Below the pieces are notes generated by a model. The model ran no database searches. It saw only the letters and a program-made list of their open reading frames with translations, and was not told the DNA's origin. From positions 872,001 to 936,000 of the forward strand of contig NZ_CP045354.1 of the NCBI RefSeq assembly GCF_009363435.1: DNA of 64,000 bases, given 5' to 3'. Origin of the DNA: Labrenzia sp. THAF82. Its GTDB lineage: Bacteria > Pseudomonadota > Alphaproteobacteria > Rhizobiales > Stappiaceae. A program made the position numbers and the translations under genes. Numbering within the stretch: the first letter of the stretch is position 1; each line of letters starts with the position of its first letter. This document shows, piece by piece, positions 35,937 through 44,676 of this stretch.

Positions 35937-37289
35937 CTAGTCGGCAAAGATCGGTATCAGTTCAGATACGGCTGTATCACTGTATCTTGCGCCGGCAAAA
36001 ACGGACCCGATTTCGAACTCCAGCCATGTCGTTTCTTGTGGCGCGCCGAAAGTGAACCGGTTTGCGCGCATGTCATCGGGCAGCGACACGCTTTGAGTGG
36101 AGCCATCTGACAAAGTAATCATCGCGGTTCTGACGCGTGCGTTCTTTCGGTAGATGTCGCGGTTCTTTGCATAGCCGTTTGTGATCTGAAAACCTGCAAC
36201 GCGGCGCGGACGGTCGAAGGCTATCAGAATTTTCTGCCCGGCACCGTCGCCTCGGACACCTTCCACCCAGGCTGTCGAAGGATTTTGATCGAACAGATTG
36301 CCCGGACCATAGCGGTTGCCGAATTGCGGATCGAGAATTGAACTGGCGCAAAACTCTACAGTGCCGCCGAGGTCTCTTACCGACTGGCAGAGATCGCGAT
36401 GATATGGCGGTGTCGGCAAGTGCGTCGGTTCGGCCCGGCTTGCCACGAGAGGAGCCGTTTGTGCGGCCGACCCGCTATCCACTTTGGCCGCTGTCGCGTC
36501 GGATTGGGTCGCAGGTGCGGCGGCTTCTGACGACTGTCCTCCGAAATAAAACTCGCCGATCAACGCTTCGTTCAACCAGGGGAGTTGACGCTCACCGGTC
36601 GAGACATAAACGCTTTCGCGCACCTTCCCCATCAGATGGCGCACTTCCAAATCCGGTGTGTCGATCAAACGGGCAAGGGCTTCTGTGAACGGGCTGTTGT
36701 TGCCACTTCCGTCCAATGCGACATCCCCCGGCGAAGTCGCAAAGGCGATCATCATGCCGGCAGCATTCGCCTCCAACCGGGCAAGGCCATTGGCGGCGCC
36801 GCGAGACAAGGATCTTGGCAGCGGGTTGTTTCGGCACGCATCCAGAAAAACAAGTTTTAGCTTCGCACCGGATGCTTCCATGATCTCCAGAAGATCGTTC
36901 GCCTTGAGCGCTTGTGCCGGCAGATCCGTTGAGGCTTCGATTTCCGCGTCGACGGGCAGTAGCCAATTACGACCGTTTACCTGAACGCCGTGGCCTGCAT
37001 AAAACACCAGGGCCACATCGGCACCTTGTGCCTTGCGGCCGAATTGCTTCAGCCCATCCCAGAAATCCTGGCGGTTTCCGTCTATGATCCGGACCACATC
37101 AAAGCCCAGTTCCACCAATTTTGCTGAAATCAGGTTGGCATCGTTCGCCGGATTACGCAGTGCTGGCATCGCCTGATAGGCACCGTTGCCGATCACGAGC
37201 GCGGCTTTGCCCGCAGCCAGGACAGGACCGGGTCCGGCGAAGGCCAGAAAGAAAATCAGTCCCGCAATTGCTTTCCGTATTCCAGTCAT
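35937..37289 (-). CDS. Secreted caspase-family (C14) protein with discoidin-like C-terminal domain
   Basis: A 450-residue protein. Residues 1-26 are a Sec signal. Residues 28-255 form a caspase/metacaspase-fold peptidase domain with catalytic His100 (LVFYAGHGVQ) and Cys152 (LVFLDACRNNP), both intact. A Ser/Ala/Thr-rich linker (about 265-305) leads to a C-terminal beta domain of the discoidin-like, NADase-type glycan-binding kind: YGPGNLFDQNPSTAWVEG and VAGFQITNGYAKNRDIYRKN are its marks. The start has a GGGAGG site. Metacaspase-like proteins cleave after Arg or Lys in programmed death or stress; export and a glycan-binding tail suggest a periplasmic or surface target. Confidence 0.85.
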   Translation of the reverse strand: MTGIRKAIAGLIFFLAFAGPGPVLAAGKAALVIGNGAYQAMPALRNPANDANLISAKLVELGFDVVRIIDGNRQDFWDGLKQFGRKAQGADVALVFYAGHGVQVNGRNWLLPVDAEIEASTDLPAQALKANDLLEIMEASGAKLKLVFLDACRNNPLPRSLSRGAANGLARLEANAAGMMIAFATSPGDVALDGSGNNSPFTEALARLIDTPDLEVRHLMGKVRESVYVSTGERQLPWLNEALIGEFYFGGQSSEAAAPATQSDATAAKVDSGSAAQTAPLVASRAEPTHLPTPPYHRDLCQSVRDLGGTVEFCASSILDPQFGNRYGPGNLFDQNPSTAWVEGVRGDGAGQKILIAFDRPRRVAGFQITNGYAKNRDIYRKNARVRTAMITLSDGSTQSVSLPDDMRANRFTFGAPQETTWLEFEIGSVFAGARYSDTAVSELIPIFAD

Positions 37290-37358
37290 CAGCAGCCTCC
37301 CACAGCGATAGAATGAAAACTGTCGCGAGGCTGTCAAGGCAAGGAAATTCTTGTAGGA

Positions 37359-37501
37359 GGCCGCGCCGCTTGCACTGAGCTTGCCGGCGAGGACGGAGCG
37401 GCCGGTGTGGAATGCGTTGGTCGGACGACGATCCCGGACAGCCATTGCGCCGGCCATCGCCACATTGATGCCGAACTTGATCGGGATCTTAACTGGGAAA
37501 T
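37359..37501 (-). pseudogene. Decayed fragment of a TrmH/SpoU-type RNA methyltransferase 3' end
   Basis: On the minus strand the translated stretch DFPVKIPIKFGINVAMAGAM, followed by DRRPTNAFHTGRSV, matches the C-terminal knot region of the intact gene at 46030-46596 (DHIVKIPTKFCINVAMAGAI and DRHRALGRYADRSL). It covers about 48 codons, has no start of its own and no matching upstream half, so it is a remnant. It lies in the long gap between the caspase gene and the secretion operon, in the same orientation as the intact copy on the other side of that operon. Confidence 0.6.
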
Positions 37502-37867
37502 CGCGGGCGATCGAAAAACGGCTCCCGGCTGATATTGTTGTTAGCTGGACACTGTCCGCACCCGTTCCGCAGGTGCCTTTTTGGCGCAATGGATTGTAAA
37601 AAATGCGATTTTCGCTCCAAGTACCAATACCTGTCCGGTCACTCAAACGCGCTTTGATTGCGCTCAGCAGCAAAGCAATCCCGGTGGAACGTCCGTCGCT
37701 GTGCTCAGGTCAATTCACAAAAGAATAACAAGGAAAGCCGGCACCAGACGGTGCTGAACTTGCATTTATCGCTCCACTCTATTCTTACGTGCAAAAACAC
37801 AACTTTTGATAGAATTTGTGATCTGTGAGCAACTATTTAGACTTAAGCCAATGGAAGATTTTCACTC

Positions 37868-40057
37868 ATGAATGAAGGCGAACTCGATCCACAAGCGCTT
37901 GATCACCTTATCGAAATCGCTAAGCATCATGAGTTGGCGGCAGACCGCGCCAAGATTGAATTTGAATACTCCATAGGAGAAGAACCTCTTACCGAGATGC
38001 GCCTTCTGCGAATTGCGCAGGATCTGGGTTTGCAGGTCTCTTCGAAGCGATTGTCTTGGAGCCAATTTGGGAAGCTGGGTCAGGCTTATCCGGTCATTTT
38101 AGTTCTCAAATCGGGCGAGACCCTCCTAATTTCCGGTTACTCGGAAGATCCTGAAACTGGCAGAGACTATGTTTTTTCAGCGCAAAGATGCCTGGAGACA
38201 AAGCAATTCGAGCATGAACCGATTGCAGCAACAGACTTAAGTCGTGGCTGGAAAGGCACGATATATCTCTTCAGGAGAACCACGGATGAGGCCGTTGCCA
38301 GCGAGTTCGGCCTGGGCTGGTTCTTCAAAGAGGCTCTTAAACAGAAAGTGCTGTTCACGGAGATCATTCTCATTGCTCTGATGATCCACGCTACTGCGTT
38401 GGCCGTCCCGCTCTTTTTCCAGATCACGGTCGACAAGGTGCTTGTCCATCAGAGCTTTCAGACGTTGAATGTGCTCGCGGTCGCTGTCGTGATTGTTCTG
38501 CTGTTCCAAGGCGTTTTCAACTTTCTGCGCAACTACCTTCTCGCATTCGCAACGTCGAAAATCGATATGAGAACGGCCACCCGGACGTTCGGTCATCTGG
38601 TCCGGTTGCCCCTTTCGTTCTTTCAGCGTTCGACTGCCGGCGTTTTGACCAAGCATATGCAACAAACGGATGAAATCCGGGATTTTCTGACCGGAAACGT
38701 TCTGACCACAGCCCTCGATGCGACCGCGCTGTTTGTGTTTATTCCGCTTCTTTTTCTCTATAGCTGGGAACTTGGACTGATCGTGGTGGGCTTCTCCCTT
38801 CTGATCGCCATGGTCATCGCAGGAATGATCCGTCCGTTCTATTCCGCTCTCATGCGCCTTTACTCGGCGGAAGGAGAGCGGCAGTCCCTGCTTGTGGAGA
38901 GTATTCACGGCATTTCGACCATCAAGAGCATGGCTCTTGAGCCACGGCGAAACCGCATATGGGACAACAGCTCGGCGCAATCGGTTCGAACCAACTTCAA
39001 AGTCGATAAAATCGGAACGACGGCAGAGAGCATCGTCCAAACGCTAGAGCAGCTGATGTCCGTCGTCATTTTATTTGTGGGCGCTCATATGGTCTTCAAA
39101 GGCGACATGACCGTCGGCAAGCTGATTGCCTTCAAAATGCTGTCCAGCAATGTCAGCCAACCCCTGATCAAGATTGTCGAGATGATCCATGAGTATCAAA
39201 AGGCGCGTCTGGCCGTCAGGATGCTCGGCAACATCATGAACACCAGGACGGAGGGCAATTCTTCCTCACAAACGCTTACGCCGGATGTCTCGGGGCAAAT
39301 CGTCTTTGAGAACGTCACATTCACCTATGACGGTTCGGACAAGCCAGCGCTTCAGGATGTCTCCTTTTCAATCGAGGCCGGTGAAACAATTGGCATCGTT
39401 GGAGAAAGCGGGTCGGGAAAATCCACTCTGGCCCGATTGGTGCAAGGTCTTTATGCCGTCAACGACGGCAGAGTGAAATTCGATGGGATTGATCTCCGGG
39501 AAATCGATCTTGCGCATCTGCGGCGATCGGTGGGCATCGTGCTGCAGGAGAATTTCCTGTTTCGCGGAACCATTCGGGAAAACATAGCCCTGACGGTGGC
39601 GCACGCGCAGCTGGAAGACGTCAGGAAGGCTGCTCAGCTTGCCGGAGCGGCGGGTTTTATTGAAGACCTGCCTTCGGGCTACGACACGTTTTTGGAAGAA
39701 AATGCCACAAATCTGTCGGGCGGCCAGCGGCAACGGCTGGCGATCGCGCGGGCCTTGTTGCGCAATCCGAAGCTGCTTGTTTTTGATGAGGCAACGTCCG
39801 CACTCGATGTTGAGTCGGAGACCATCATCCAAAGCAATCTGAGCAAGATAGCCGATGGCAGAACCATGCTGATTATCGCACACCGTTTGTCGACCCTGCA
39901 CGACGCGGATCGCATTCTGGTTCTGGACAAGGGGCGTGTCGAAGCCTTCGCGCCACGCCGGGAGTTGCTGGATGAACAGAGCCCGCGGTTTTCCCCGGCG
40001 TTTCAAAGAATGTGGGACATTCAGGTGAAAAATGCTCTTGGGGCAGATTATGCGTGA
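37868..40057 (+). CDS. Type I secretion system permease/ATPase with inactive C39-like domain
   Basis: A 729-residue HlyB-like exporter in the inner membrane. Residues 1-135 form a C39-peptidase-like domain that has no cysteine at the catalytic position, so it should bind substrate without cleaving a leader. Residues about 160-440 are the six-helix ABC membrane domain (IILIALMIHATALAVPLFFQ, VLAVAVVIVLLFQGVFNFL). Residues 475-715 are the ATPase: Walker A GESGSGKST near 513, Q-loop LQEN, signature LSGGQRQRLA near 617, Walker B LLVFDEATSALD and the H-loop AHRLST. First gene of a seven-gene operon; the downstream adaptor begins before its stop. Confidence 0.93.
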   Translation: MNEGELDPQALDHLIEIAKHHELAADRAKIEFEYSIGEEPLTEMRLLRIAQDLGLQVSSKRLSWSQFGKLGQAYPVILVLKSGETLLISGYSEDPETGRDYVFSAQRCLETKQFEHEPIAATDLSRGWKGTIYLFRRTTDEAVASEFGLGWFFKEALKQKVLFTEIILIALMIHATALAVPLFFQITVDKVLVHQSFQTLNVLAVAVVIVLLFQGVFNFLRNYLLAFATSKIDMRTATRTFGHLVRLPLSFFQRSTAGVLTKHMQQTDEIRDFLTGNVLTTALDATALFVFIPLLFLYSWELGLIVVGFSLLIAMVIAGMIRPFYSALMRLYSAEGERQSLLVESIHGISTIKSMALEPRRNRIWDNSSAQSVRTNFKVDKIGTTAESIVQTLEQLMSVVILFVGAHMVFKGDMTVGKLIAFKMLSSNVSQPLIKIVEMIHEYQKARLAVRMLGNIMNTRTEGNSSSQTLTPDVSGQIVFENVTFTYDGSDKPALQDVSFSIEAGETIGIVGESGSGKSTLARLVQGLYAVNDGRVKFDGIDLREIDLAHLRRSVGIVLQENFLFRGTIRENIALTVAHAQLEDVRKAAQLAGAAGFIEDLPSGYDTFLEENATNLSGGQRQRLAIARALLRNPKLLVFDEATSALDVESETIIQSNLSKIADGRTMLIIAHRLSTLHDADRILVLDKGRVEAFAPRRELLDEQSPRFSPAFQRMWDIQVKNALGADYA

Positions 40058-41429
40058 TCCGTTTGGTTACCGGAGAACCACTGAACTGTCCGAGCTTGCC
40101 GATGGTACCTCAGATAGGGTCGAGCGGCATGCGATTCCCTTTCAGCCGGACTCCGTCGAAGTGGAGCTGAAGCGCTTGCCGTATCTGGCACGCGTTTCCC
40201 TTTATACGATCCTGTTTCTGATGGTATCGGCAGTCGGTTGGGCCGCATGGGCTCAGATAGACCGGACCGTCACAGCACGCGGCAAGCTGGTCAGTCAGTC
40301 GAGAACGGTCGTCAAGCAACCTTACCAACCGTCGGTCATCCGGAGCTTGGATGCAAAGGCCGGGGACTACGTCAAAGAAGGCAATTTGATAGCGTCGCTG
40401 GATCCCACGCTCACCAAGGCCGACAGGGGTCAGCTTCAGGCAAAAATCCGCCTTCTTGAGTTGGAAGGCGCGCGCCTCGAGGCCGAGCAATCCGGCCTTG
40501 CTTTCAGGCCCGAGCAAACGTCCGAACTTTCCAATCTGCAGCTTGAACTCTTCAAACGGCGTCAGTTTGAGAAGGATGCAACGCTGGAAAAATTTCACGC
40601 TCAGGTCCAGACGCTTGATTCCCAGATCGAAGTTGCACGCGCACAGGCTTCGCAATTTCGAGCGCAGAAAGAACTGGCTAAGATCAAGCTCGACAACGCT
40701 GAAAAACTCCTGAAATCAAATGCGGGTTCACGCATCCGATTTCAGGAGGCATCTACGGAAGTTGAGCGCCTGGAAGCCGCACAAGTGGAAAAGGAACGGG
40801 AGCAGGACCGGTATGCGCGCCAGAAAAATGTGGTGCAGGTGGAGCGGGAACTCTTTCTGTCGTCTTACGCGCTCAGTATCGAGGAGCGGCTGTTGGCAAT
40901 TACGACGGAGCTTGAACAGTTGCGTTTCGATCTGCAGAAGATCGTGAAGATGGGCGAGTTTGATGAGTTCAGGGCCGACTCGGACGGCATCATCCTGGAG
41001 GTCACCAACAAATCAGTTGGGTCGGTTGTCGAAGCCGCTGAAGTGCTGTTCACATTCGTCCCAACCGATCAGGGACTGGATGTGGAACTCGACTTGACGC
41101 CGCAGGATATCGGATGGGTGCATGTCGGACAGCCCGTCCGCATCAAGCTGGATCCCTTTCCGTTTCAACGGCACGGCACATTGGAAGGTGAGCTGACTTC
41201 GATTAGTCCGGATGCCCTTCAAGACCAGTCCAGCGGGCAGACGCAGGTCTACTACAAGGCGCGGGTGTCCATCACCCACAACAAACTGAGAAATCTGCCC
41301 TCCGGATTTGAACTGCTGCCTGGCATCACATCCACCGCGGAAATCAAGATCGGCAAGCGATCAATCCTCTCCTATCTCACCGATCCATTCCACAAAGCCC
41401 TTGATGAGAGTTTGAAAGAGCCAAACTGA
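40032..41429 (+). CDS. HlyD-family type I secretion membrane fusion protein
   Basis: A 465-residue adaptor that links the ABC exporter to an outer membrane channel. One transmembrane helix near residues 55-75 (YTILFLMVSAVGWAAWAQI) follows a cytoplasmic N-terminus. Lipoyl halves are VIRSLDAKAGDYVKEGNLIASLDPT and EFRADSDGIILEVTNKSVGSVV; between them lies a long coiled-coil (about 135-305). The C-terminal beta-barrel carries VGQPVRIKLDPFPFQRHGTLEG, typical of type I secretion adaptors. The ATG at 40032 has an AGGTG site and overlaps the ABC gene by 26 bases; ATG at 40050 is an alternative. No TolC gene is in the operon. Confidence 0.93.
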   Translation: MLLGQIMRDPFGYRRTTELSELADGTSDRVERHAIPFQPDSVEVELKRLPYLARVSLYTILFLMVSAVGWAAWAQIDRTVTARGKLVSQSRTVVKQPYQPSVIRSLDAKAGDYVKEGNLIASLDPTLTKADRGQLQAKIRLLELEGARLEAEQSGLAFRPEQTSELSNLQLELFKRRQFEKDATLEKFHAQVQTLDSQIEVARAQASQFRAQKELAKIKLDNAEKLLKSNAGSRIRFQEASTEVERLEAAQVEKEREQDRYARQKNVVQVERELFLSSYALSIEERLLAITTELEQLRFDLQKIVKMGEFDEFRADSDGIILEVTNKSVGSVVEAAEVLFTFVPTDQGLDVELDLTPQDIGWVHVGQPVRIKLDPFPFQRHGTLEGELTSISPDALQDQSSGQTQVYYKARVSITHNKLRNLPSGFELLPGITSTAEIKIGKRSILSYLTDPFHKALDESLKEPN

Positions 41430-42178
41430 TGCGGCGGATACGTAAAAATCTGATCACAGGGCAGTCGCCCACGCATGACGCGAGTGCCTTACGGGCTGCA
41501 CTGAGAGCAAGAGAAGCCAACCTTCTTGGCGAAAATGGTCTCGTTCATGGCCAGGACCGGTATGTTGCCACCGCTTCACCGGGAGACCTTGTTTTACCGC
41601 TGGATCAGCTCAGCGAAGAACAGAAAGCCCTGCTGGAGGAGCGTATGGGAAAGTTGGTCAGCCATACGGTGGGGTGCGGCCGCGAGCTTGAGTTAGGTGA
41701 ACTTGTCAAAGATGGTGTCTCGATTGCCGAGCCCTCCGATATTGATGCATTGATAAACCTTGGTGCAGCGATCGCTTCAGAAACGGCCTACCGTTCAATC
41801 ACCTTCGACCCGCTCCGGGCGCGTGAATTTGCAGAAATGTATCTGGCTGAGACCGAAACGCATAAGATCTTTGTCCACAAATCCCGTGGGCGCCTTCAGG
41901 GCGCGCTCTTCGGCTACGTTACCGACTATATTTTTTCGCGCGACCTCATGGCTGCCGAAGAGTTGTTCTACATATATCCCGAGGACCGCAAATCCCGGAT
42001 TGCGATCAAACTTATGCGTGCCTTTGAGACCTGGGCGCGAACCAAGTCCGTCATCGAAATCTGTTTTTCGGTTTCCACTCAGGATCAGGCCGACCGTATC
42101 GGGCGTTTCTACGAGAAGATGGACTATGTGCGGGTTGGCGGTGTCTACAAGAAAAAAATGCAAGAACATGCAACTTGA
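41429..42178 (+). CDS. GNAT-fold N-acetyltransferase in secretion operon
   Basis: A 249-residue protein. After a 90-residue N-terminal extension rich in charged residues comes a GNAT domain (about 95-240): DIDALINLGAAIASETAYRS, GALFGYVTDYIFSRDLMAAE as the central strands, RKSRIAIKLMRAFETWA as the acetyl-CoA pyrophosphate loop and helix, and RFYEKMDYVRVGGVYKKKM as the closing motif. GNAT proteins acylate amines; HlyC, which acylates secreted RTX toxins on lysine, also has a GNAT-like fold, so modification of the exported protein is an attractive idea. The start overlaps the previous stop (TGATG). The substrate is unknown. Confidence 0.8.
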   Translation: MRRIRKNLITGQSPTHDASALRAALRAREANLLGENGLVHGQDRYVATASPGDLVLPLDQLSEEQKALLEERMGKLVSHTVGCGRELELGELVKDGVSIAEPSDIDALINLGAAIASETAYRSITFDPLRAREFAEMYLAETETHKIFVHKSRGRLQGALFGYVTDYIFSRDLMAAEELFYIYPEDRKSRIAIKLMRAFETWARTKSVIEICFSVSTQDQADRIGRFYEKMDYVRVGGVYKKKMQEHAT

Positions 42179-42241
42179 GGTGTTGTGTTTACGAAATGCC
42201 TCTTGTAATTTTTCCGGGGGCTTGTTCAGGAGATATCGCGG

Positions 42242-44065
42242 ATGTCATTTCTTCCGGGTCAAGGCCGAGCCCTTATTCACGTTACAGATAACGAGATCAT
42301 TGTTCCTGAGGGCGTTCTTTCGACCCGTGAGATTGCAGTGATCTGCGACACTCTCGGACGATGGCCTTCCGAGTTGACTGTCGGGGGTAAAGAGGCTCTC
42401 GTAAACCCGGTCTCAGGCCTAAACGCTTACGGCGGTGGCGGAGGCGGCAGCGGATCGGGTGGCGGCGGCTCGTCCCGTTCTACCACAAACAGATCCAGTT
42501 CATCTTCAAGACCGACCGCTTCAAGCCGGCGCACGAGCAGCGGTGCGCCCGGCATATCCACTAGCCAGACGAGAACTTCTGGCGGTCCCACCAGCCGAGG
42601 CGGTTTTCGAGGCAGCCGGGCCAAAGCCGCGCGGGCTAACGTGAGCAGTTCCCGCTCAACGACAACAAGCAGCAGGCCTGCCAGCTCGAGCGGCCGCGCC
42701 CATATCAGCGCCAGTTCATCGCGCTCACGGTATAGTCAGGTTTCCCGTAACACGTCGACGGTTTCCCGTGGGCCTAGCCAGCGGGGCGGTTATCGGGGTG
42801 CCCAGGCAGCGGCAACAAGGTCCTCAAATTCTGGTGTGACCCGAAACCAGACGATCGGTTCCCGTGGGCGAACTCAAACCAGTGCATCATCTTCTGGGTC
42901 CCGATCAGGCCGGCAAACCGGAGCGACATCGGTGATGTCTGGCGGACCTTCGAGACGTGGCGGATATCGTGGAGAACAGGCACAGGCCGTCAGAGCTTCG
43001 GGATCTGGAGCGACGAGGAACAGATCCAGCGCCTCGGTTGGCCGAGCGCATATCCCGGCGAGTTCTTCCCGCTCTCAATCGAGTCGATTGTCCCAGTCCG
43101 GGGCAAACGTCTCGCGTGGGCCATCTCGGCGGGGCGGCTATCGAGGGCTAAAGGCCCAACAGGTGCGGGCAGGCCGGTCCATGGCGAGGACGAACACGAC
43201 GGCCTCACGCTCCTCTCAAGGTCGTGCGCATATTCCGGCAAGCTCCTCTCGGTCGCGTTACAGCCAGCTCACAGGGGGGCAGGCACAGGTTTCCCAAGGG
43301 CCACCCCGGCGGGGTGGCTACCGAGGCAGCCGGGCACAGGCTGTCAGAAGCTCGAAAGCTCCCTCCACAGCTTCCAACCGGCGCTCCTCGGTAGGCAGGG
43401 CGCATATCCAGGCAAGTTCCCCAAGATCACGATATTCCAGTCTTGTGGAAAACAAAACCAGGCTCTCCAGCGGTCCTCCCCGCCGCGGTGGGTTCCGGGG
43501 TGATCGGGCAAAAGCCACGAGATCTGCGACAAAAACGAGAACGAGCCGATGGTCGGCGAATTTCGCAAAGCGATTGAGTGCTGATGGGGGAGCGATTATC
43601 AATCGTGGCACGCTGCCAGCATCGAAGATCCCCAGCAGAGTTATCAGATGGGGAACAAGGCTTGGGGTCTATAAAGCCACCTATGAGACCCGAATTACAG
43701 CATCGGGCACTGCGCAAGTGCGGGTGAATATCGACAACAATCTTGCCAATATCCTTTCGGGAAGAAACGCGACCAGCAAACTCGGAAAACTCTGGGGCAA
43801 TACGGGTGGGAGGCTCGTTCGCCTCGTACCGAACAGAGTGCGTGTCACCTATTCGCAAGGCCTCGACTCCAAGGGTCTCGTTGCCGCCACGAAGGATATC
43901 GGTTGGAACTACAGTCAGAAGAAGAAGACAAGCACGCTCGGCGGATTTGCCGGATATCGATACAATTTTTCTACCGGTTCTCATTCTTTAATCAGCAGCG
44001 GAAGCCGGGTCGGACCGAACAACAAAGGCGCATTTGTGAATGGAGGGCTGAGACTATCCGACTGA
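42242..44065 (+). CDS. Arg/Ser/Gly-rich RGG-repeat protein, candidate type I secretion substrate
   Basis: A 607-residue strongly basic protein of no family I know. Residues 1-62 are an ordinary folded-looking head (LIHVTDNEIIVPEGVLSTRE, VICDTLGRWPSELTVGG). Residues 64-76 are a Gly/Ser tract. Residues 77-430 are low complexity, with six GP-x-x-RGG-[YF]-RG modules (RGG starts near 119, 181, 239, 297, 357 and 414) alternating with five GRAHI-x-ASSSRSR-like modules, period about 58 residues. Residues 435-607 look like a beta-rich C-terminal domain (VYKATYETRITASGTAQVRV, FAGYRYNFSTGSHSLISSGS). It has no signal peptide and no RTX nonapeptides. An AGGAG site lies 9 bases before the ATG. Position makes it the likely cargo. 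Confidence 0.8.
   Translation: MSFLPGQGRALIHVTDNEIIVPEGVLSTREIAVICDTLGRWPSELTVGGKEALVNPVSGLNAYGGGGGGSGSGGGGSSRSTTNRSSSSSRPTASSRRTSSGAPGISTSQTRTSGGPTSRGGFRGSRAKAARANVSSSRSTTTSSRPASSSGRAHISASSSRSRYSQVSRNTSTVSRGPSQRGGYRGAQAAATRSSNSGVTRNQTIGSRGRTQTSASSSGSRSGRQTGATSVMSGGPSRRGGYRGEQAQAVRASGSGATRNRSSASVGRAHIPASSSRSQSSRLSQSGANVSRGPSRRGGYRGLKAQQVRAGRSMARTNTTASRSSQGRAHIPASSSRSRYSQLTGGQAQVSQGPPRRGGYRGSRAQAVRSSKAPSTASNRRSSVGRAHIQASSPRSRYSSLVENKTRLSSGPPRRGGFRGDRAKATRSATKTRTSRWSANFAKRLSADGGAIINRGTLPASKIPSRVIRWGTRLGVYKATYETRITASGTAQVRVNIDNNLANILSGRNATSKLGKLWGNTGGRLVRLVPNRVRVTYSQGLDSKGLVAATKDIGWNYSQKKKTSTLGGFAGYRYNFSTGSHSLISSGSRVGPNNKGAFVNGGLRLSD
42593..43501 (+). repeat. Tandem ~58-codon repeats in the RGG protein gene
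   Basis: Six copies of a GP-x-x-RGG-[YF]-RG-x-x-A-x-x-x-R module (residues about 118-420) separated by 62, 58, 58, 60 and 57 codons, with five interleaved GRAHI-type modules (the second degenerate, GRTQT). Copies 3 to 6 are the most alike, suggesting unit duplication. Confidence 0.85.
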
Positions 44066-44085
44066 GGCCTGGAAAATTCACGCAG

Positions 44086-44676
44086 GTGCTGTGTTTCTTC
44101 GCGGCCCTTTCGGGTTGGTCTGCCTATCTGACCACAAACGCCTCCGGGACAGATGGCAGGGTGTTTCCTGGCGCATGTGAAAGGGAGACGGAGGAAACAC
44201 GGCAAATGAACTGCCTGTTTGAAGAACAAGGCATACCGGGCGTTCTGCAACTGGCGGAAAAGGCAGAGGCAGCCGCTGACCTGGAATTTGCCTTTGATCT
44301 TTATGAGTTCGCTAGTCGCAAGGGCAGTCCGGTTGCATCATACAATGTCGGTGTGTTCTATGAGGAAGGTGGGACAGTCGAGCAAAGTACTGAAAAAGCA
44401 ATAGAATATTACAGTGAAAGTGCTGCTGCAGAATTTGTTCCTGCGTTTTTCAATCTCGGTAATATTTATTGTCGTGACAGTTTTTCGGAGAACAAAAAAG
44501 ATTGCGCTTATTGGCTGCTTAAGGCGTTCCAAGCCGGAGATCTGGATGCCGGTTATAATCTGGCAATGTACTTGGTGAAAAACGAGACAGATCTCGACTG
44601 GGCGGAAGTGCTGATCAATATGGCAGCGGAACAGGGGCATGAACCATCGGCGTCCTTTTTGGACGGGATCAAATGA
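44086..44676 (+). CDS. Sel1-repeat protein with N-terminal signal
   Basis: About 196 residues from GTG 44086. An N-terminal hydrophobic run (VLCFFAALSGWSAYL) suggests export. The rest contains Sel1/TPR-like helical pairs: AFDLYEFASRKGSPVASYNV, KAIEYYSESAAAEFVPAFFNLGNIY, YWLLKAFQAGDLDAGYNLAMYL and WAEVLINMAAEQGHEPSASFL. Such repeats form protein-binding solenoids. The frame is open further upstream within the RGG gene; a CTG at 44062 overlapping that gene's stop would give a better signal peptide (RPGKF before the hydrophobic run), so the start is uncertain. The stop overlaps the next gene as ATGA. Confidence 0.7.
   Translation: MLCFFAALSGWSAYLTTNASGTDGRVFPGACERETEETRQMNCLFEEQGIPGVLQLAEKAEAAADLEFAFDLYEFASRKGSPVASYNVGVFYEEGGTVEQSTEKAIEYYSESAAAEFVPAFFNLGNIYCRDSFSENKKDCAYWLLKAFQAGDLDAGYNLAMYLVKNETDLDWAEVLINMAAEQGHEPSASFLDGIK

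Noticed and set aside
37290..37673. N-terminal extension of the caspase-family reading frame
   Set aside because: A GGGAGG site and a signal peptide mark the ATG at 37289; the upstream part is instead the decayed methyltransferase fragment.
37868..38272. Active C39 leader peptidase domain in the ABC exporter
   Set aside because: The domain has the overall fold pattern but no cysteine at all in its first 140 residues, so bacteriocin-type leader cleavage is unlikely.
42242..44065. RTX toxin as secretion substrate
   Set aside because: No GGxGxDxUx nonapeptides are present; the glycine tract at residues 64-76 is not an RTX array.
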